Below the pieces are notes generated by a model that was given only the letters and a program-made list of their open reading frames with translations, had not been told where the DNA came from and searched no databases. Shown piece after piece: positions 51,382-63,050 of a stretch of DNA of 64,000 nucleotides. The stretch's first letter is position 1, and each line of letters begins with the position of its first letter. Location of the stretch: the NCBI GenBank assembly GCA_015501585.1, contig JADNRY010000010.1:558001-622000 (forward strand), read 5' to 3'. The stretch is from Rhodocollybia butyracea (Eukaryota; Basidiomycota; Agaricomycetes; Agaricales; Omphalotaceae). A program made the position numbers and the translations under genes.

Positions 51382-52721
51382 CAGGTCCCTTGTCTTTTTA
51401 AAGCTATGTCATGTCTGTCCTACTTGGATCTATATATTCAAGTATATTGCACGCGCAGTCCTGTGGGTCCCACCTTTCAAGAAAATTTCTCAAAAGAAAG
51501 TCGGGACATATCTTAGACTACTTAGTAGTTCTCGGTGATCCTGCTCAACCCTTCTGACTAGCGACCAGGATAATAATTATACTATTTACTATGTGTGATC
51601 GGTTCTTTCCGCAGCTGAGCGTTCTTTATCATAAGCTTTAAGTTATTACTAGTTAAGTTTAAGTTTTGTTTAAGTTATTTCTATTACTTAGTCACATCTT
51701 CAGATACTCGGGTTCAACTTGGGTTCAAACGATATTTTTTTTTATTGTTACGCTTTTTAATTTTATGTAGCAAGAACATAATCACAACTTAAGATTACAA
51801 GTACATGCGATATGGAAAACGAAAGGAGCACAAGAGCAGACATACAAAATATGTATTACAAGGAACTGAATTTGTACCTGGAAGAGCAGTGGGTACCGTT
51901 GCTGTAGTCGAATCCGGGGTGTTAACTGTGTGTGCAAACATAATTTGGCGGTGAAGAGCTTACCTGACTGCCAGATAGTAGAATGGTCCATGGATACATC
52001 TCAATGGGTAGGAGACTCATTGATACCGGGTTTACGTGAGCAGTTCCAAGCAGGGCAATAGGTGCCAGTTGCAACCTGAATTTCCCTGAACGCTGAGCAG
52101 GGGCCTGTAAAAGCGCCCGTTCTCGGATCGGTGGGAGCATTGTCGCAATGCCTTATCTCGCTCACATCGCTACGGCCGCATTTATAGACGCGAATGTGAA
52201 CACTGCACATCTAGTTTCAATAAATCAGTAAGCGACTCTACCGTAGAGCTCAAAGGCATCTACTCACACTTTATGGTTGGTCGAGGGAGTATGATTTTTC
52301 TGTCGCAATCTCTCAGTTTTTATAGTGAAAATTCTAACCCCTCACCGGGACCACCGAAAACTCGCACAGGACAGGGTGGTGCTTTCAAAGTACTATAATA
52401 AGTTACAACTTGAGCTAACTGTGACTCGACAAAAAACCCGCAGTTTATTGAAGTCTTGAGAAATTGTCTTCAAGAAAGGGGGTTAAACGTATGGCAGTAC
52501 TGCGCGTGCAATAAAGACCTAAGTAGGACATCACATGGCATTAAAAAGATGAGGGGACCCATATTGCTCTCAAAGTCGAGTCAGAGTGCACTTGAAATGA
52601 CTTTAAATCGGAGCGCCGGCATGTTTGGACCCACTGAAAACTGGTGTGAGTGATGAAACAATCAGATCTATGAGCACACTTCAGTTACGAACTAAGTATC
52701 TTTACACCTACTTATCTTGGA
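51382..52721 (-). repeat. Palindrome 2, right arm (about 1,340 bp)
   Basis: Inverted copy of 49891-51226. It ends where a truncated kinase copy begins on the plus strand, mirroring the full kinase on the left. Confidence 0.85.
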
Positions 52722-53210
52722 ATGCATACTAAGTTCTAAGCTGGGACTGACAGACGAATTGAACGGAAGGATCCTTTCTTTTTTCCCCTCAAGTTGTTTG
52801 GTTGAGTTCCATGCCACTGTGGTATAGAGAACTTGTTGACCGTTGCATCGCTCAAGCCTGAGGGTTGTCACTCTGTTCGTGAGGCTGCCATAGATACTCA
52901 ATGAACACTGGATACAGTAATACAAGCATGTTGTTGCCAGTTCTTCTGCCATAAATGTTGGTTGTAATGTTACATGTATTGCCCGAAAAGAAAACGGCGT
53001 TGTTTTTGCTAAATTCTCTGAGTCCATCCAGTACTTTTAAGGAACTTACAAGTTACAACAGCACCAAAACATTAGAAGATGTGGATCATGTGTCTTTCAC
53101 CAAGCAAAATTTCGAAGGCATTTTGCCAGCCAAAAGGAGTCTTGGTAGGTCTCGATGTGTTCGCCACTTCGTCACTCGGCCTTCGTAAAACTCAGCGAAG
53201 GGGGATAATT
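52722..53210 (+). pseudogene. Kinase copy with the body deleted, plus conserved downstream spacer
   Basis: Directly after the palindrome arm, the kinase C-terminal part appears (gaacggaaggatcc..., then PLWYRELVDRCIAQA), followed by the spacer frame (TLEDVDHVSFTKQNFEGIL, SLGRSRCVRHFVTRPS). About 1.2 kb of kinase body present in the left mirror copy is missing. Confidence 0.65.
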
Positions 53211-53380
53211 TAAAAGTACTTAAAACATAACACTATGCTAATCCACACCATCCATCTCCAACCTTCATGTCGTATTGTAATCAGACCTTTATGCGTTAAA
53301 GATGCGTTACTACAGTGACATGAGTGAAGATCCTTATTAAAGAATTATTGATATATGACAATGGCACTCAGCGAGTTCAG

Positions 53381-53640
53381 TCAACTTGGCGAGATAGATT
53401 TCTTCTCATCCAGATACGCGCAATTGAGTAACGACTCGTTCCGGACGTTCATGATCTTTGAATCTGTTGAGAAATTCTGAGTTTCCTGGAGTGGATGTCG
53501 TTGATAGCGAATACTTATCATGCCTCGGACTCGAACTGCTCGGTGGACAACTTCAGTCATCATCTGCACAAGGATATAGAAACGGTTCTGACAATTTCAA
53601 AATCAGAGCGCTGTGTTTGGACCTGTTTGGACGCACTGGA
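53381..53640 (-). pseudogene. ppo: ppo 3' end fragment, second copy
   Basis: Minus-strand match to the ppo tail (LDEKKSISPS; the Ser-Arg-rich gap; MMTEVVH), tail-to-tail with the kinase fragment. At 53610-53640 it is fused directly to the 5' sequence of the next kinase copy (gtttggacgcactggaaccggtgtg). Confidence 0.6.
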
Positions 53641-54130
53641 ACCGGTGTGTGATGAGATCTATGAATACACTGGCAGGAAATACACCTTACTGCCTTTACT
53701 TCTACTAATTATCTCTCAGAATACATATTAAATTCTAAACTGGGATTTAGAGATTATCGATTAACCTGTGTTAACTTCAAGGTTGCGCTGACTCGTGGGA
53801 ATATGATCTGGCATGACTGGTTCAGAACACACATCTACTTAGATGCGGACTTGATGCGGACAATAATAGCTTACTTGGCACCCGGAGAGGTCACTACCAT
53901 CCATCAATCTTCAGAGGATGATCGATAATCCTGCACATTTCCCTGCTGTTGTGGGCTCTAGCAGAGGAAATTATAATTTTTGAACGAAAGGATCCTCTCT
54001 TTTGTATACACTATAGAGGACTTGTTGAGCAGTGCATTACTCAAGAGCCCGAGGATCGGCCCTCTGTTCACTCTGTGCTGGAGATTCTCAGTGAACACTG
54101 GATACAGTAATACAAGCATGTTGTTGCTCT
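53641..54130 (+). pseudogene. Third truncated kinase copy
   Basis: Begins with the 5' exon-like sequence (gatctatgaatacactgg, then ctgactcgtgggaatatgat), skips the body, then resumes with YLAPGEVTTIHQSSEDD-like codons (53876 on) and ends PEDRPSVHSVLEILSEHWIQ before TAA near 54108. It contains deletions and stops. 54131-54474 holds the degraded spacer sequence. Confidence 0.65.
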
Positions 54131-54474
54131 ACCATAAAACTTGGTCGTAATGCATCCTCGAAAAGATAGTGGAGTTGCTTTTGCTGAATTCCCTCAGTCC
54201 AACCAGGAAGTCGTTGGCCAAGCGTCTTTGACTAACCGATTTTCGAAGGGATTTAGCCCAAAACTAAGGAACGAAATCTTGGTGGGTCTCGATGTGTTCG
54301 TCACTCGCCCTGCAATGTAAAAGGTCGAGTAAAATTCAGCGACGAGGGTATATTAAACTTAAAAACATAAACACTACGCTAATCCACATCATCCATCTTC
54401 AAGCTTAAAGTTGTACTGCCTTTATGCGTTATCCGTATACTACATTAACATGAGTGAAGATCCTTATTGAAGAA

Positions 54475-57400
54475 TCAATAACATACCACAACGCTGAGCG
54501 AGTTAGGCCAAGGCGAGACAAATTTCTTATCATCCAGATACGCGTAATTGAGTTCCGGGCGCTCATGATCTTTGAATCTGTTAAGAAGTCCTGAGTTTCC
54601 TGGAGCGCGTTGGAGGTCTTTGATAGCGAATATGCCGCGGAGAACTTCAGTCATGATCTGTACAAGGATTAGAAACGGTTCTGACAATGTCAACGTTGTT
54701 GTTCACCTTCACAGTAATATCTTCTCCAAAGCATCTGAAATGAAGCAAAATGATAAGCAAGGTGGATGTTTCCAGACAGCTGTACTTACCGAGAAATCCC
54801 ATCACTAATGATATACTTCTTTCCACCACTCTGGTCCCGTTGAGCATTCACCGTGTCAGGTTCGGGGAAAACTTGGTTCTGAGGATGTTTAAGTATAAAA
54901 ACCAAAGACAAAAAAAATAGCTTGCAGACGTACATTTCTACCGGCGGCAAAGATGTCCAAAAATACTCGACCATCTTTTTGAATGTTTAGCCCGTCCGCA
55001 TTGTGGTCAGTCGAGGCAGTACCTGAACATTACATTAGTCGAAGAAGATGAAATCAACTTAGAACTCACGATAAACGCCCTTGAATGGAGGCTCCAACCC
55101 TACACTTTTGTGAGTGAGAGACTAAAATTAAAGAGAGATATACCCACTTAACGCTTCCTTCGCATAACCACCCAAGCCACCTTTGGGATCCCCATTCGAC
55201 GCCAGTTGGCGTATTACGTCCTCGTACTCCGAGTCGAGATATAGATTAATCATATTGGTACAAGCCACAGAAAGCTCAACGCTCCCAACCATGATTGCTA
55301 AGACCACATTCGCCTCCTCGCGCATTGAGCGGTAGCCGAGTTTGTGGATATGTTGGACAATGATGTGTTCAATTGGTTTCTTGGGCCTGGAAAAGAGCGA
55401 GAAGATGTTGGAAATTGATAGCTGAGCATGGAAAGAGTCAAAAAGGTTCCAGAATACAATCCTAATCACTAACCCGTTTGTTGATTATCCCACCACCGAA
55501 ACTGTTCTCGATATGCTGCAAGAGGACTTTAACGTGGGACTGAGCGTGTTGCTTGAGCACCATTAACTTGGCGGGCTCAACATCCAAGAAGATGTAGCTG
55601 AACATTATGTTAGCTGGATCGACATTATTCGATAAGAATATCATACGAGTAGATGTCTCCAAGCATATGGAACAGCTCAGCAGCCGTGAAATCACCATGG
55701 CTGGAAGGAGTGGCTTTAATCTTAATCCCGCTCTATGGTTTGTACAATTAGCATCGCGTCCCCAAAAGACCTGGCAGAAACATACTAGATCGGCAATCCA
55801 GTGAACCGGGAGAGGTTTGAGAACATCACGGACAAGGTTCACTGAACGTGTCTTGGAACCCGAAAGGTTGAACGAATTGCTCTGGATGAGTTCCTGAGTC
55901 TTCTGGTAGAAGAATTTGGTCAATTCCTCGGAGGCCTCAGGAGTTCCACCTAAAGCCTCCAGTACACGTTGCTGCTCGGAGCGATCTTCTGGGGCACTGA
56001 AAAATCTGTGACAAAAATGTCAAAGTCATTCAATGAGCACATAATCACAAATCCATTACCCTTTCCCAGTAACAACGTGTTTTGCTCTCGCCTCATAATG
56101 AGCAATGAACTTCGGATCCTTGATGATATTCCCCACTTGCGTATAATCCCTAGTAACCACTCCCTTCGACTTTGCCGTTGGTCGGGTCATATCGTACTGG
56201 TCCAACAACTTCAGATCTTTCAAATAAACTTTCATCGACGCAGGAGTCATCAAAGGGAAGAATGCGTAGGTGCTGTTCGCCGTAAACTGCTCAGGGAGAG
56301 TACGAAGGAAAAGTCGGCCAAGGGCACTACCGAAGCCATAGGCATCGGCTTGGCGTTGACAATCAGCGAAACCCCAGGAAGTAAGATTAAAAGGAGTGTA
56401 GTCGTGTGTAAAGTAACGATCTCCACGGGTGAGTGCAATAGCGTCGCTGAGAATGGCCCGACTAATGGTATACCCTTTGAAGTATGGTTCAATCTGACGG
56501 ACGAGTCAAATAATCTCTACAAAGCTCACCAGGACAAAGACCAGCACCATCTACCACAGGCTTGGCTTGTTCCGCCTGTAGGCCAACGTACAGCTCCAGA
56601 TACTCAATGTCTCCATAAAGCTTCTCCGCAGCATTAGCGATCTCAGGGTCTTCGTTCCACTCGAGGAAAGTGGAGAAAGCTATTGGAATCGATTAATAAA
56701 TTAAGTAAAGGTCGTAACAGTTTGACTCACGTTTCAAACCAAGGTATCTCCTGAAATCATTCAAAGAGCAAACACCCCACTGGCGGTTTTGGGTGATACC
56801 CATGGTCTCATGAAGACGCATGCATTCTATGAAAAGCGATGAACATGTGAAAGATCTGAACCGTGAGGGAAAACTCACCAGGAGTACCCCGAGCACGGAA
56901 AGCTCCTGCAGGATGATCCGTTCTGGTATCAAGGTATCAACTAAACATCTTCATTGAGACGAAGTGACGAAATACCCACGAATTCTTAAGCAAGTTAGCC
57001 AAATCCTCATCTTTGAAAGTTCCATCCTCTTGTCTGGTCAGGCTAGCAATGAAATGTTAGTATGTACATAGGAAGATACGAACGAAATACTGACTTTCCA
57101 AAAGTCCAATGATGGATATCTGGAAGCATGGCCATCGCATTCTTGGCTCCTACAGCAAAATCCGAAGCATTGAGGGTATCCAGGGGTTTGCCCGGGAAAA
57201 TCTTCTCGATCATTGCTTGGGTCCATTGTTCATCTTCCTTGCTGGTGGTAGCGTGCCAACGGTAAAGGCAGTTGAACTACAACAAAATCAGTTATCATTC
57301 ATGACTTGAACAAACAACTATACCTCCACACTGCAAGCATTTCCTCGTCCTCTCTCGAACTGAGAGTGGTCGAGGTTTCGCATTTCCTAAAGACATATTC

Positions 57401-58949
57401 AGTGTGCAACGGGAACTAAATAATAAAGATACTGACGGAGAAAGGATCCAAACTCCAATTGCTGCCTTCCCTGACTAGTCCCAAGATACAAGATACATAA
57501 TCGGAGAAAATGACTACATGCGATCATCAGCGCACTTTGAACAATAGCGAAACGGTCTTTAGTACCTGTACCAAACCATCCGCAGTTGACTAGCCGGGCT
57601 GTTTGGAACAACTCCTCATCTTGATCAATTTTGGCTTGGCCGGAGAGCTTCGAGGGGGGTTGGTATGTACGACGTTTCATTGATTTCATAAATCTTGTTC
57701 GCAATATACTGATGAGAGCATTAGTGAAGGATTGTGGTCAAAATGTGAAGTGACGTCTCACGTTATGGTTCCGACTAAATAATACCAACAGTACACAGAC
57801 AGCGGGAGGAAGTAAGAGCAGCCTATCCTCTGCGAAGACATCAGGGAACAACAGGCCGAGCCCCAGAATCTTTGTCGCGGACTCTATCTTGTTTGAGCCT
57901 GGTCAACACCATAAAGAGGAGCCAAGTCACAATATGAGGATGTTTCGTTTATGTTGGGGTCTCGGTGAGAAGTCCGGAAAACACTACGAGAAGTAAATTT
58001 CAAGATGAAGCAAAAAGATAAAGTGAACCACCTGTGGATAACCAGAGCCGCAAAGGAGAACATAAGCGACGAAAGTCCGCGGGGGTGACTTTGAAACTGA
58101 ATGAAGAAGATCCAGGTCCGTTTTCGACAAATATGATAAGGGCAACTTACACCATCGCGCTTCAAGAGCCTGAGAATTAACGAGAGACCTCGGTCAGCCG
58201 ACATTAGATAAATTAACTGTAAAGATGGCCCTCACGTATCAAATACCAATCCTGGATCAGGAAGCTCACTGGGGGACAACGGGTGACTTTGCTGGACACT
58301 ACGTGCGTACGTCGAGCCAGCCTTGCCAAGATCGGGAATCGGAAATGTTGTTGCCAGAGCCATCCGCAGAACGCCAGCGTATTTCTTGCCGAGTAAGGTA
58401 GCAGGTGGATGCGAAAGATCATTGTAAACTATAAATGTGTATTGAGAGTGAGCGTGCCTTAGTGGGAAAAAAACAGTCGTAGTGCGTACGTAGTTTGATG
58501 ATTCATTTTTGAATCTTGGTCGACATTTCACCCTCGGGCATCTTGGAGAGTTTTGGCAAGACCATGTTCGAGCTGTTGGATACAATTGAGTACACGCGAC
58601 TCGAAAGATTAAAAGATACGCACGAAAAGATCCCTATCATTAATTGCATCGTTATGTCCTCAAAAAATCCACCGTGGCCGCCTGTTGAAATGTGTGAGGT
58701 TCGCGTATGTGATGTTGGAGAGATGATCACGTACTAGCCCAGACTGCTGGAAAGTCAAGTGGGGCGTGCTCTTTTTGAACGTTGCTTCGGCTGCAGCACC
58801 ATTCTGTTGAGTCGAATTGGACACGCCCTTGAAAAGCCAAAAGTCAATTATAGTAAGAACAAAAGTTTAGACGTAGAACGAACGTTAGTAGCCGGTCCTA
58901 CGCTGGTACGACGACCCATGTAGTAGAGTTTTTTGTCAGTTTGTGCCAT
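54475..58949 (-). CDS. ppo: Psi-producing oxygenase (fatty-acid dioxygenase-P450 fusion), possibly damaged
   Basis: Multi-exon minus-strand gene from ATG 58949 (MAQTDKKLYYMGRRTSVGPA) to the stop at 54475. The heme-peroxidase half shows YNDLSHPPATLLGKKY, DLGKAGSTYARSV, LSPSELPDPGLVFDT, DPNINETSSYCDLAPLYG, FSRNHN then YIANKIYEIN across an intron near 57720-57760, LFQTARLVNCGWFG, FNCLYRWHATTSKEDEQW with the catalytic-Tyr motif YRWH (57253-57264), and NRQWGVCSLNDFRRYLG. The P450-like half shows EELTKFFYQKTQELI, GLGGYAKEAL and, split by an intron, GISR/CFGED with the heme-thiolate Cys, then NSGLLNRFKDHERPELNYAY. Ppo enzymes make oxylipins from linoleate that control sporulation. Apparent 1-nt frameshifts exist (for example near 58330), which may be sequencing errors or decay. 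Confidence 0.8.
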
Positions 58950-59743
58950 GGGTAATGCTTCACCGAACTAGTTTCCGATGATAGAGAAGAAGGAAGGAGA
59001 AGGAGGAGCGTTCCTCTGTTTTATATAGCATTCTCCTGGAACCGATATTGTTCAACAAGTTGATGACGCATCTGGGGACGTAAATCAGGAGCTAACTCGG
59101 TTGCCTGTAAATGGTGTCACGGATACTATTGAAGCCATTAAAGTTGTAAGAAATTAGTGATAGGAAAAGACAAGAAGAATGTTCAGCTGCCATATGGCGG
59201 ACCGCTCTGGCTCCCTCAATACAAACAAACCAAACCAGTATTAATGAATACCGAACGTCTACTTGGAAAAGTGGAGAAAAGTCGCTACAATGATAGAAAT
59301 CCAATTCTCTGTCGTGATATTCCTGGCTTTTGGTGACATGTGGACAAGTGTATGCTCGCGCATGAACGGTCTTTTGGTCTAGACAAGGCTTTTGGCTCTA
59401 CACGTTGATCCGCATTACTGACCATTAATTAATATGTTGACGAGATAAAGACAGTGACTCAAGTAAAGGGTCTGAGGTACGGAACAAGTCATATGTGCGG
59501 AAATTTTTACCAGAGCAGCTTGGAGGTCAAGTAGCAAGCTCTATCTGAGCGCGGTCATTGGCTGATATATTCGGTTCCTCGGGTGCTGCTCGGGTATCTT
59601 GAATCAAAGAGGAGTACATATTCCATCATAACAACTTGAAGATTTAGTAACACGAAAGGACCGGAAGGGTATTCAGTTTTCATTTTAATTTGAATACTAC
59701 CTTCCACCTGGGTACACTGACAAACATATATCGCCCCAAAATA
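58950..59743. other. Intergenic region between ppo and epsilon-COP
   Basis: Holds the ppo promoter side (a TATA-like tttatatag near 59018 on the plus strand, reading away from ppo) and the 3' flank of the epsilon-COP gene. Short frames only, no domain. Confidence 0.35.
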
Positions 59744-60851
59744 TCATGCCGCAGCTGTCGATGCCAAAGGAGGAACAGTATACTTTGCCATTGCTTCGTC
59801 AAATAACTGCGACTTTTTCGCGATGTCGATGACACTTGGGTGTTTCGGATACTCGGCAGTCATGCGACTAAGAAAATAGAGGTCAGAATAGACCGTATAC
59901 AAACAAGTAAAGTTTTGATACTCACATCCAAAGCTCATTCGCCTCCGTTTCTCCCTTCTTCGTCGAGCTCAATCCAGAAGCAACAGCAGACGCAGCTAAT
60001 GCCTCGGAGTCCTCCTTATGCTGTTTCCAAAGACTCTTCTAAATCTGACTTTGCTTCTACAAACTCATTTCGGAGGATACGTGTCACGCCACGAGCAGTG
60101 AGTACGTGGGTTGATGACAACGATGGATTTCCTAGCTGCTCTGTGTAGAATGTGTACGGATTGTGGTATTCGTCTTTGCCTGTGACAAGACCGATGAGGG
60201 ATTCGATAAGTTGTAAGAGGAGGTCATCTTCTGCCCAACGCTTTGAACGCTCGAATTCCTTTTTGGCGAGGTCGGGGCGGTTGATGGATAGGTAGATTTG
60301 GACGATGACGGATACACTGAGTAGAGACGTGAATACAGGAAAAGAAGAAAGTAAATACCACGTACGCTTCAAGATCTTCAGTGTCAGCACCGAGGGTTTC
60401 CAAAGCTTCTTCTAGCTCGCCAGCTCTAGCGAATGCTGTTTCCAGCCAACACTCTTACCGTGGCCTTGTCACGTTCAGTCCCTTCAACATCGTCACCTTC
60501 GATTTCGACAGGAAAGGTCCGCGTAGTTCTTCAAGGGTAGCTTCTTTTTCTGCGGTTTCCTCTGCAGCAACGAATTTCGCCAGGGCCGCAACAGCTTTCA
60601 ACGCAACATTTTCAGAACCCGATGGAATTAGCTGGAGCGCAGCTTTAGACTTGTTCAACGCGATGTACGAGCGTGCCTGGTAAACTAATGTTGGAATGAA
60701 ATCGGGAGAATTTGGATCTGGGAGGTTAGGGAGACAAGGGCTTCGTATGCACCTGAAAATGCTTGAGATGAATTTTCTGTACCATTTATATAACAGAACT
60801 ACTTACCAATACGAATTGTTGTTTGACATGGTAGAGCTCGGATGAGTCCAT
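59744..60851 (-). CDS. COPE: Coatomer epsilon subunit (epsilon-COP)
   Basis: TPR-like subunit of the COPI coat, acting in retrograde Golgi-to-ER transport. ATG 60851 (MDSSELYHVKQQFVL), donor at 60806. Exon 2 from 60752 reads EALVSL then NLPDPNSPDFIPTLVYQARS and NKSKAALQLIPSGSENVALK. Further exons encode DLEAY, then VQIYLSINRPDLAKKEFERS, KRWAEDDLLLQLIESLIGLV, NPYTFYTEQLGNPSLSSTHV, LTARGVTRILRNEFVEAKSD, and a final exon RMTAEYPKHPSVIDIAKKSQ ending PPLASTAAA (stop 59744). The order and length (about 290 aa) fit the family. Frame breaks of 1 nt appear near 60728, 60520, 60440 and 60018, so the copy is damaged or the sequence has indel errors. It is divergently arranged with the F-box gene. Confidence 0.85.
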
Positions 60852-61085
60852 GAGTGCAAAGTCTGAAACGCGTTGTTGGACAGCGCTTGTAGCAAATATG
60901 TAGATTGATTTAATATGTAAAGCTGTGTTCCCGCGTGCGCGTGGCACTGTTATCCGCCTATAAAGGTTCAGTTTTCTCATAATGGATTTTGTTCCAGATA
61001 GAATTTTTAGCTGGCCTAGTTCTCTCATCGTCCCCAACTCCAATCAACACCATTCACAGTCGCCTTCTTCTTCTTCTTCTGACTC
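60852..61085. promoter_or_regulatory. Shared intergenic promoter region of COPE and the F-box gene
   Basis: 234 bp between divergent start regions. It contains pyrimidine-rich stretches (gccttcttcttcttcttct near 61064) typical of fungal promoters. No specific operator was recognised. Confidence 0.35.
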
Positions 61086-63050
61086 AATGACCGTTTGTAT
61101 CCTTATTACGCTGCTCTTCACAACTGAAACCTGATTATCTGATTCTGCAGTTACGACTTCCTCTATCCACACTGGCACCAGTGTCAACAATTCCAGTTTG
61201 ACCAAATAGACCAGGAAATCATCAGATATGAAGACGCCGTCAGAGACCTTAAATCTCGTCGTAACCTCCTCGCTCCATTTCCAAGCTCCCGGCGGAAATA
61301 CTCTGCACAGTGTTCATGTTTTGCAGTCTCACAGAACCCCTACACCATCGAGCTATACATCGGAGATTCGCTGGCGCTGGATCATCGTTACGCATATCTC
61401 TCGTCTCTGGCGTACTATTGCGTTGAGCTGCCCTCCGTTATGGAGTAAACCAGAGTTTAACAAAACCGAATGGGCATATGAGATGCTCAAACGCTCGAAA
61501 ATGGCCCCATTGACTATTGAGGTCAGCCCGAATTACTGGATCACTCCTAGGGTCGTCGAGGCAGTGAGTGAAGGTCTCAAACATCTCCCCCGAATCAACG
61601 AGATCCATCTGTCCGCTTCCGAGATAACATGGATAAGCTTCTCAGTGGGATCACCAATCCTGCGCCGTTCCTGAAGACGCTGTTCTTGGATATTGGGCGA
61701 AGTGACTATTACTATCATACGCGCGGGGAACCGTATATCCTTCCGGAAAATTTCTTAGGCGGCGAGGCTCCGCACTTGACCCACATCGACCTAACACGCT
61801 GCCATCTCCGTTGGGACTCGACCCTGCTCTGTAACCTCACCTTTCTCAAAGTTCACAATTCTGGTCCGCCTGCGCCTACTTTAGACCAGTTCCTCAGCGC
61901 TTTGGCCGGAATGCGCTGTTGGAGGTCTTGGATTTGGAGAATACCCTTCCGGCAAACTCAGACACGGGAGGAGACAAAACGCAAGTCCAGTCTACCGCGA
62001 TTACGGAAACTGCATACCACTTGTAGTCTTTCAGAAAGTGCGATATTCTTCGAGCATGTTCACGTTCCGTCTAGTGCGAGTTTGCATGTGGTGGCCAAGT
62101 GTAGCGATCTGTTGGAAATAGGGTCGGATACTTTGGAGCTCATCAATCAAGTATGTCAAAAACTACCCGTTGTGCGCGATACTACGGCGCGCTTGTCGAA
62201 CGGTGTCCCTACGATCAAGACTCTATTGGTACAAAGCCACGGTATAGGCAGTGGCATTATTGTTGAAGCGTGGAATAATATCCCAAGCTCCAATCGATCT
62301 ACTCAATTCCTTCGGGAACCTGCTACCCTTCCCTACACACTCAACTCACTCGCTTACGCTCCAAGTTCCGTTGGCTGGCTTAGACTCGAATTTACGTGGC
62401 AGAACCACGACGTCATCAGACAATTGCACAACCAAGTTGTGGTGGCGATTTGCAACCCACTCCCGTTGACGCAGCTGAGGAACTTGCATGTGAGGAATGG
62501 GTATCATGATAATGTCAGCTCACCGGCGTTCGCAAAGACCTTTGGAACGTTACCGAAGGTCAATTCGTTGACGGTTGAAGGGAACAGCGCGTATGAGTTT
62601 GTCGATGCGCTTAATCAGCAAACTGGTTTGGAGAGGGCGAGCCCTGCTCCTAGCTCGAGCTCGAGCACTTCCCTCGGCCGACTCTGGCGTTCCCGCTCTC
62701 CGTACTCTCAAACTCCTTGACGTCGATTTCGACCGAGAACGCGAAACAGCCAAACCCTCCTCCACCCCCTCATGGATTGTCTTATGCAGCGATACGAACT
62801 CAAATCCGAAATTTACAAGCTCATATTGGAGAGATGCACGCATTTGACTGGGGATGATGTTGTCGAGTTGGAAGAGATTGTCACCGATGTGGAGTGGGAT
62901 GGGCTCGAGGATGGGTATACGGATACTGAGGATGAGGAGATGGACGAAGATGAGTATGACGATGATATGGATGTGTTTGGAGGAGAAGCTTATTATGGGT
63001 ATGGAGGGGCATATAGCTCTGACGAGGATATGATGTTTTTGGGCTTTTGA
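61086..63050 (+). CDS. F-box protein with LRR-like C-terminal region
   Basis: Start near ATG 61086 with a probable first intron ending ctgcag at about 61151. Then FDQIDQEIIRYEDAVRDLKS (the coiled N-terminal helix typical of Agaricomycete F-box proteins) and the F-box core SKLPAEILCTVFMFCS, VTHISRLWRTIALSCPPLWS, MLKRSKMAPLTIEV, EIHLSAS, MDKLLSGITNPAPFLKTLFL, LPENFLGGEAPHLTHIDLTR and LRNLHVRNGY. An acidic tail (EDEEMDEDEYDDDMDVFGGE) ends at TGA 63048-63050. It probably recruits substrates to an SCF ubiquitin ligase through Skp1. The frame changes by 1 nt near 61275, 61330, 61620, 61915, 61990 and 62760. Confidence 0.7.
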
